Source of the DNA: Desulfotignum sp.
GTDB taxonomy: Bacteria > Desulfobacterota > Desulfobacteria > Desulfobacterales > Desulfobacteraceae
Length of the DNA stretch: 37,764 nucleotides
Reading direction: 5' to 3'
Assembly (NCBI GenBank): GCA_011390335.1
Contig: JAABSO010000037.1
Location: 1-37,764 of the forward strand
Part shown: positions 33,554 through 37,764 of the stretch, in pieces
How positions within the stretch are numbered: the first letter of the stretch is position 1
How the letters are laid out: each line of letters opens with the position of its first letter
Notes under the pieces: generated by a model
Told to the model about the DNA's origin: nothing
The model's database searches: none
Seen by the model: the letters and a program-made list of their open reading frames with translations, nothing else
Position numbers and translations under genes: made by a program

Positions 33554-33588
33554 TAGTTTTATGACTTCATAAAAAAAAGAGACAGGTT

Positions 33589-34527
33589 ATGAGCGGGTTG
33601 TCAATTTTTGCTGGAAATTCAAACCCCCTTCTGGGAGACAGAATTTCTGAATATCTTGCAAAGCCCTTGGGGAAATTAAAGGTCAATCGTTTCAGCGACG
33701 GAGAAATCCAGGTTGAAATTCTTGAAAATGTCCGAAAACAGGAAATTTTTGTGATCCAGTCCACATGCAAGCCTGTGAATGACCATCTGGTGGAGCTGCT
33801 GCTGATGATCGATGCGTTCAAGCGTTCTTCTGCCAGCCGTATTACAGCGGTTATCCCATATTTCGGCTATGCCCGCCAGGATAAAAAAGTGTCTCCCCGG
33901 GTTCCCATTTCGGCCAAAATGGTGGCAGATATTCTGGAAAACACCGGTGTTGACCGGGTGATTACCATGGATCTGCACGCCGGTCAGATCCAGGGGTTTT
34001 TCAGTGTGCCTGTGGACAATCTCTATGCAGCACCCATTATCATAGATGATATCAGGACGAGATACCCTGAAAACCTGGTGGTGGTTTCTCCTGATGCCGG
34101 TGGTGTGGAGCGCGCCAGGGCCTATGCCAAACGCCTCAACTGCAGCCTGGCCATTGTTGACAAGCGCAGAAGCGCCCCAAACCAGGCCAGGGCCATGGCC
34201 ATTATCGGGGATGTGCAGGACAAAATTGCCATTGTCATTGATGATATGGTGGATACGGCCGGTACCTTGACCGAGGCAGCCGGTGTGATTTGTGAAAAAG
34301 GCGCCAGACAGGTGCATGCCTATTGCACACACCCGGTGTTGTCCGGCCCGGCCATTGACAGAATCAACAGTTCTTCTCTGAGTTCTCTGGTTGCCACTGA
34401 TACCATTCCTTTGTCCGAAGAGGCACAAAAATGTGAGAAAATCAAAACCTTATCCATTGCAAAGCTTGTGGGTGAGGCTATTGTGCGCAGCTACAGAGGC
34501 GATTCGGTTAATTCCCTGTTTATATAA
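33589..34527 (+). CDS. prs: Ribose-phosphate pyrophosphokinase
   Basis: 312 residues, ATG at 33589. The start MSGLSIFAGNSNPLLGDRIS, the RFSDGEIQVEI motif, PYFGYARQDKKVSPR, the DLHAGQIQGFF loop and the PRPP-binding signature IAIVIDDMVDTAGTLTEAA all match bacterial class I PRPP synthases. It makes PRPP from ribose-5-phosphate and ATP for nucleotide, His and Trp synthesis. It lies 35 bases after tRNA-Gln and is followed by rplY and pth, a common prs-rplY-pth block; the RBS is weak (GAGACAGG close to ATG). Confidence 0.96.
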   Translation: MSGLSIFAGNSNPLLGDRISEYLAKPLGKLKVNRFSDGEIQVEILENVRKQEIFVIQSTCKPVNDHLVELLLMIDAFKRSSASRITAVIPYFGYARQDKKVSPRVPISAKMVADILENTGVDRVITMDLHAGQIQGFFSVPVDNLYAAPIIIDDIRTRYPENLVVVSPDAGGVERARAYAKRLNCSLAIVDKRRSAPNQARAMAIIGDVQDKIAIVIDDMVDTAGTLTEAAGVICEKGARQVHAYCTHPVLSGPAIDRINSSSLSSLVATDTIPLSEEAQKCEKIKTLSIAKLVGEAIVRSYRGDSVNSLFI

Positions 34528-34603
34528 ACAATTTACTTTAACAGTCCACTTAAACGCACAATTTTTTATCTTTTCGTAAATAGCGGACATGGAGGAAAGC
34601 ACT

Positions 34604-35269
34604 TTGGATTTAATTAAACTACATGCAACAAAACGCAGCACAAAAGGAAAGGGTGCTGCCAGAAAAATGCGCAAAAACAAAACTTTCCCTGCAGTCATTT
34701 ACGGGCCCAAAATAGATCCCATGATGCTGTGTCTTGAAACCAGTGAATTTGATAAAATTATCAGGGACAGGGGAGCATCCGGCCTGTTTCTGAATATGAA
34801 GATTCAGGGGGAAGCAGAGGTCAAAAGCAAGGTGGTGATGCTCAAGGATCTGCAGATGGACACCTATGGCATCGAATACCTGCATGCGGATTTTCATCAG
34901 ATTGATATGGACACCCTGGTGACTGTATCAGTTCCGGTTGTGCCGGTTGGGGTCAGCATAGGTGTCAAGGATGGGGGGGGTATGCTTCAGATTATCCGCC
35001 GTGAACTCGAAGTGGTATGTAAACCTGCTGATACCCCTGAAAGCATTGAAATTGATATTTCCGATCTGGATATCGGGGATGCCGTCCATGTGGAGGCGAT
35101 CGATCTCGGGGAGGCAGTGGAAATTCCCCATGATGTGAATTTTACCGTAATAACCATTGTCCCGCCTGATGCCGGTGAAGAAGAAGAAGAACTGGCAGAA
35201 GATGAAATGATGGAAGATGAACTGGAAGAGACAGCAGAAGACGTTCCGGCAGAAGAACCTGCTGAATAG
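34604..35269 (+). CDS. rplY: 50S ribosomal protein L25/TL5 (CTC family)
   Basis: About 221 residues from TTG 34604. This start is preferred because GGAGG eight bases before it lies within the first codons of an alternative ATG at 34589 that has no ribosome-binding site itself. The N-terminal L25 domain (KGKGAARKMRKNKTFPAVIYG) binds 5S rRNA. The C-terminal TL5 domain (VPVVPVGVSIGVKDGGGML and CKPADTPESIEIDISDLDIGD) follows. The last about 35 residues are an acidic tail (EEEEELAEDEMMEDELEE), as in CTC-type proteins. Between prs and pth, as is common. Confidence 0.94.
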   Translation: MDLIKLHATKRSTKGKGAARKMRKNKTFPAVIYGPKIDPMMLCLETSEFDKIIRDRGASGLFLNMKIQGEAEVKSKVVMLKDLQMDTYGIEYLHADFHQIDMDTLVTVSVPVVPVGVSIGVKDGGGMLQIIRRELEVVCKPADTPESIEIDISDLDIGDAVHVEAIDLGEAVEIPHDVNFTVITIVPPDAGEEEEELAEDEMMEDELEETAEDVPAEEPAE

Positions 35270-35284
35270 CGTGTTGCATGTTTT

Positions 35285-35866
35285 ATGACAGCGGCAGGAA
35301 GCAAAATTATAGCGGGTCTGGGAAATCCAGGCCAGGATTACTCCCGGACCCGTCATAATATCGGTTTTCTGGTGGTGGAAGCCATTGCAGAAAAAGCCGG
35401 TATTTTTTTCAATAAAAACCGTTTTGACGCTGCCTTTGTAAAGACACGGATCCATGGCCGGGAAGTGTTCCTGGTCAAGCCGTTGTCCTATATGAATCGC
35501 AGTGGGTTTCCCCTCCAGAAATTATCCGCATATTTTAAAGTTGATTTCACTGAGATTATCGTGGTCCATGATGATATGGATCTTTCCTTCGGCACCATCA
35601 AAATTGTGCAGGACAGGGGGCCTGGCGGCCATAACGGGGTCAGATCCATTATGGATGCCTTTGGCCGCAAAGATTGCATCCGGGTACGTGTCGGGGTGGG
35701 GCATCCGGATGATCAGGGACAGGTTACCGGTCATGTGCTGGGCGGTTTTGCCCCGGATGAACAGGCTGCCTTAGATGAAATTGTGGCATCCGCCGCTGAT
35801 GCCTGTGGCCTTATCCTTTCTAAAGGCGTTGTTCAGGCCATGAATCAGGTCAATTCCAGACGCTGA
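35285..35866 (+). CDS. pth: Peptidyl-tRNA hydrolase
   Basis: 193 residues, ATG at 35285, 15 bases after rplY with no strong ribosome-binding site. It shows all catalytic landmarks: IAGLGNPGQDYSRTRHNIGF (Asn and the catalytic His), PLSYMNRSG, VHDDMDLSFG with the catalytic Asp, and RGPGGHNGVRSI. It releases peptides from prematurely dropped peptidyl-tRNAs. Length matches the family. End of the prs-rplY-pth run; about 200 bases later carD has its own promoter. Confidence 0.96.
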   Translation: MTAAGSKIIAGLGNPGQDYSRTRHNIGFLVVEAIAEKAGIFFNKNRFDAAFVKTRIHGREVFLVKPLSYMNRSGFPLQKLSAYFKVDFTEIIVVHDDMDLSFGTIKIVQDRGPGGHNGVRSIMDAFGRKDCIRVRVGVGHPDDQGQVTGHVLGGFAPDEQAALDEIVASAADACGLILSKGVVQAMNQVNSRR

Positions 35867-36003
35867 ACATTGGTCATACTGCCTTACATTATTTTTGTTT
35901 TTTTGCTTTTGTACACTTTCTCATTCCTGGTTAAAACCCTTGCCCCTTCTGGATGAAAAATGCTGAAACCGCCTTTGGAAGCGGCCGTTGTAAATCTTTA
36001 TGG

Positions 36004-36032
36004 TTGACAATCTTGTTAAGATGTGATTATGT
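36004..36032 (+). promoter_or_regulatory. Sigma-70 promoter of carD
   Basis: TTGACA at 36004-36009, a 17-base spacer and TTATGT at 36027-36032, about 49 bases before the ATG at 36081. The -35 is preceded by TGG, as is the promoter at 37678. Confidence 0.65.
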
Positions 36033-36080
36033 ACCTGAGAATGGGCAAATTGTTTCTAACAAATCAAGGTGGGCTATCCA

Positions 36081-36614
36081 ATGGTTGAAAAATCCAAGAA
36101 CACAACGGCTAGAGCAATGACATCAACCAAAAAAGAATTTGCAAAAGGGGACTTAGCTGTTTATCCCGCACATGGGGTTGGCTGTATTGAGTCAATCGAA
36201 AGCAAGGAGATAAACGGCGATACCATGAATTTTTACATGATGAAAATTGTGGAAAATGGTATGGTTATAATGATCCCCACCTCCAATGTTGAATCAGTGG
36301 GATTGCGGGAAGTTATCCCTGAAACAGAAATCCCGAAAGTCTACAAGGTGATGCAGGAAAAGGCACAGAATGGTGACAACCAGACATGGAACCGGCGATA
36401 CAGGGAATATATGGACAAGATAAAGACCGGCTCCATTTATGATGTTGCTGAAGTTTTCCGGGATCTTTTTCAACTCAAGCTGGAAAAAGACCTTTCATTT
36501 GGTGAACGCAAGCTGCTGGATACAGCCCAGAATCTTCTGGTGCAGGAATTGTCAACGGCAAAGGATATTGATGAGTTGTCCATGATGAAAGAAATCGAGA
36601 ATTTATTTCAATAG
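36081..36614 (+). CDS. carD: CarD/CdnL family RNA-polymerase-binding regulator
   Basis: 177 residues from ATG 36081, chosen over GTG 36069 because AAGGTGGG ends seven bases before it. The N-terminal RNAP-interacting Tudor-like domain is seen in FAKGDLAVYPAHGVGCIESIESKEING and MIPTSNVESVGLREVI. The C-terminal half is helical with the conserved block WNRRYREYMDKIKTGSIYDVAEVFRDL, then KLLDTAQNLLVQELS, which binds DNA at the upstream edge of the bubble. CarD/CdnL stabilises open complexes, particularly at rRNA promoters. It is the sole gene between its promoter and the terminator at 36641. Confidence 0.94.
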   Translation: MVEKSKNTTARAMTSTKKEFAKGDLAVYPAHGVGCIESIESKEINGDTMNFYMMKIVENGMVIMIPTSNVESVGLREVIPETEIPKVYKVMQEKAQNGDNQTWNRRYREYMDKIKTGSIYDVAEVFRDLFQLKLEKDLSFGERKLLDTAQNLLVQELSTAKDIDELSMMKEIENLFQ

Positions 36615-36640
36615 CCTTTTCACAGGATTTTGCACGACGA

Positions 36641-36672
36641 GCCGGCGGACAGACAATGTCCACCGGCTTTTT
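36641..36672 (+). terminator. Rho-independent terminator of carD
   Basis: GCCGGCGGAC (36641-36650) pairs with GTCCACCGGC (36658-36667) with one mismatch and a 7-base loop; TTTTTATT follows. Confidence 0.85.
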
Positions 36673-36683
36673 ATTGGTACCCA

Positions 36684-37619
36684 ATGAAAATAGACTGGAT
36701 TATCGATTCTGAGTCCACAGGCCGGCGGCTGGATTTTTTGGTTGCACAGGCAGTGGAGGACTGCAGCCGATCCCTGGCTTCTGCATGGATCAAACAGGGA
36801 AATATCCTGGTGTCCGGGCATCAAAAACAGCCTGGATACCGGGTCAAAAAAGCAGACCGGATTACCGGCATAATTCCACGGCCGGGACTGAACCCGGCTG
36901 TGGGTCCGGAATCAGGGCCTTTGCATGTGGTGTATGCAGATGCCCATATCCTTATCCTGGACAAACCCCCGGGCCTGGTGGTTCACCCCGGGGCAGGCTG
37001 CCAGGGCCATACCCTTGTGAACAGACTGCTTTACCATTACCCGGATGTTAAAGAAGTGGGAGAAGACCCTTTGCGCCCTGGGATTGTCCACCGGCTGGAC
37101 AAAGACACAAGCGGGCTTATGCTTGTGGCCAGAACAGAACACAGCCTTGATTTTCTGCAAAAAGAGTTTAAATACCACCGGGTGAAAAAGACTTACCTGG
37201 CTTTGATATCAGGCACTGCACTTCCGGATTCAGGAAACATAACGCTTCCTGTCGGCCGGCACCCAAAACACCGCAAGCGCATGGCTGTCACCGTTGAAAC
37301 AGGAAAACCCGCCCATACATCCTGGCAGGTATGCCGGCGATTTGCCCGTGCCTGCCTTGTCAGTGTGCAGCTCCATACGGGCCGCACCCACCAGATCAGG
37401 GTGCATTTTTATAGTATGGACCATCCCCTGCTGGGGGATCGGGTCTATCAGTACCGCAGAAACCGCAAAAAACACCAGGCTTTCCCACGGCAGATGCTGC
37501 ATTCCTGGAAAATCGCTTTCAGGCATCCCTATTCCGGCCAGAAAATGCATTTCATCACTGGCCCCCCCCAGGACTTTATCGCTGCTGTGGAAAAAGAAGC
37601 AGAATACAGTGGTAGCTGA
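36684..37619 (+). CDS. rluD: RluA/RluD-family 23S rRNA pseudouridine synthase
   Basis: 311 residues. ATG at 36684 is used because the carD terminator lies just upstream; its ribosome-binding site is weak. An N-terminal S4 domain (about 5-75: STGRRLDFLVAQAVEDCSRS, WIKQGNILVSG) is followed by the catalytic domain with LILDKPPGLVVHPGAG and the signature RPGIVHRLDKDTSGLMLVA carrying the catalytic Asp, later LHTGRTHQIRVHF and PLLGDRVYQY. It converts specific uridines of 23S rRNA to pseudouridine. The rluD symbol is by best resemblance; the precise target sites are not proven. Confidence 0.9.
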   Translation: MKIDWIIDSESTGRRLDFLVAQAVEDCSRSLASAWIKQGNILVSGHQKQPGYRVKKADRITGIIPRPGLNPAVGPESGPLHVVYADAHILILDKPPGLVVHPGAGCQGHTLVNRLLYHYPDVKEVGEDPLRPGIVHRLDKDTSGLMLVARTEHSLDFLQKEFKYHRVKKTYLALISGTALPDSGNITLPVGRHPKHRKRMAVTVETGKPAHTSWQVCRRFARACLVSVQLHTGRTHQIRVHFYSMDHPLLGDRVYQYRRNRKKHQAFPRQMLHSWKIAFRHPYSGQKMHFITGPPQDFIAAVEKEAEYSGS

Positions 37620-37677
37620 TCCGGTAGCGTGCCGTGTTAAAGAATTGTTAATTATTTTTGAAAATACAGGGATATGG

Positions 37678-37706
37678 TTGACATTTTGTCTGACAGATGA
37701 TTATAG
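37678..37706 (+). promoter_or_regulatory. Sigma-70 promoter reading out of the window
   Basis: TTGACA (37678-37683), 17 bases, TTATAG (37701-37706). It is followed by a small hairpin TCCGG-ACCTGA-CCGGA in the leader. The gene it drives lies beyond the right edge. Confidence 0.6.
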
Positions 37707-37764
37707 AGGTAAGGATTTGTCCGGACCTGACCGGAGACCTGAACAGAACAAGACAATTGCAGAC

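Noticed and set aside
1..37764. CRISPR array or prophage
   Set aside because: No regularly spaced repeats, integrase, capsid or other phage genes are visible.

Overview
The window looks like a chromosome segment from a strictly anaerobic, probably sulfate-reducing member of the Desulfobacterota (Desulfobacteraceae-like). The evidence is a complete carbonyl branch of the Wood-Ljungdahl (acetyl-CoA) pathway with fhs and folD, an ADP-forming acetyl-CoA synthetase, a CarD regulator, and paralogue types common in that group (DUF134/DUF5320, LolA-like lipoprotein-sorting protein, AMIN-domain porin). No taxon can be proved from sequence reading alone.

Layout. (1) 1-2640 is a decayed region: the C-terminal piece of an IS4-like transposase joined to a truncated BON-domain (OsmY-like) gene, a 59-residue secreted mini-protein with a PEP-CTERM-like tail, and a frameshifted, doubly truncated histidine kinase/receiver hybrid. 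(2) 2936-6652 has an ADP-ribosylglycohydrolase and a radical SAM protein on the minus strand. They diverge from a DUF3524 glycosyltransferase that is the bacterial counterpart of tRNA-queuosine mannosyltransferase. (3) 7038-14150 is an envelope/lipid island. A TIGR03790-like secreted protein and a cNMP-binding/MinD-like/patatin phospholipase run forward. They converge on a minus-strand operon of a LolA-like periplasmic protein, an AMIN plus outer-membrane barrel protein, and an inner-membrane coiled-coil protein ending in a RelE-like fold. This is the best candidate here for an undescribed system. (4) 14411-16472 holds a DUF134 regulator behind a perfect 23-bp inverted repeat, a DUF5320 protein and an Epd-type dehydrogenase.

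(5) 16517-29795 is the C1 core. The minus-strand operon acsD-acsA-acsB-acsC-acsE encodes the corrinoid iron-sulfur protein, CO dehydrogenase, acetyl-CoA synthase and methyltransferase. Downstream, after a terminator, come a small unknown gene and the nickel-insertion ATPase acsF/cooC. Divergently, across a 754-bp AT-rich control region, lie fhs and folD. Together they interconvert formate, CO2 and acetyl-CoA through tetrahydrofolate; metF/metV and formate dehydrogenase are not in the window. The AcsD protein carries a striking Ala/Lys-rich TolA-like extension of about 170 residues. (6) 30112-37619 has an ADP-forming acetate-CoA ligase, which links acetyl-CoA to acetate and ATP, followed by housekeeping genes: DUF1844, ispE, tRNA-Gln, prs, rplY, pth, carD and an RluD-type pseudouridine synthase.

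Regulatory structure is rich: inverted-repeat operators, a folD leader with mutually exclusive stems, hairpins in three of the four acs intercistronic gaps, and several clear terminators and TTGACA-N17 promoters.
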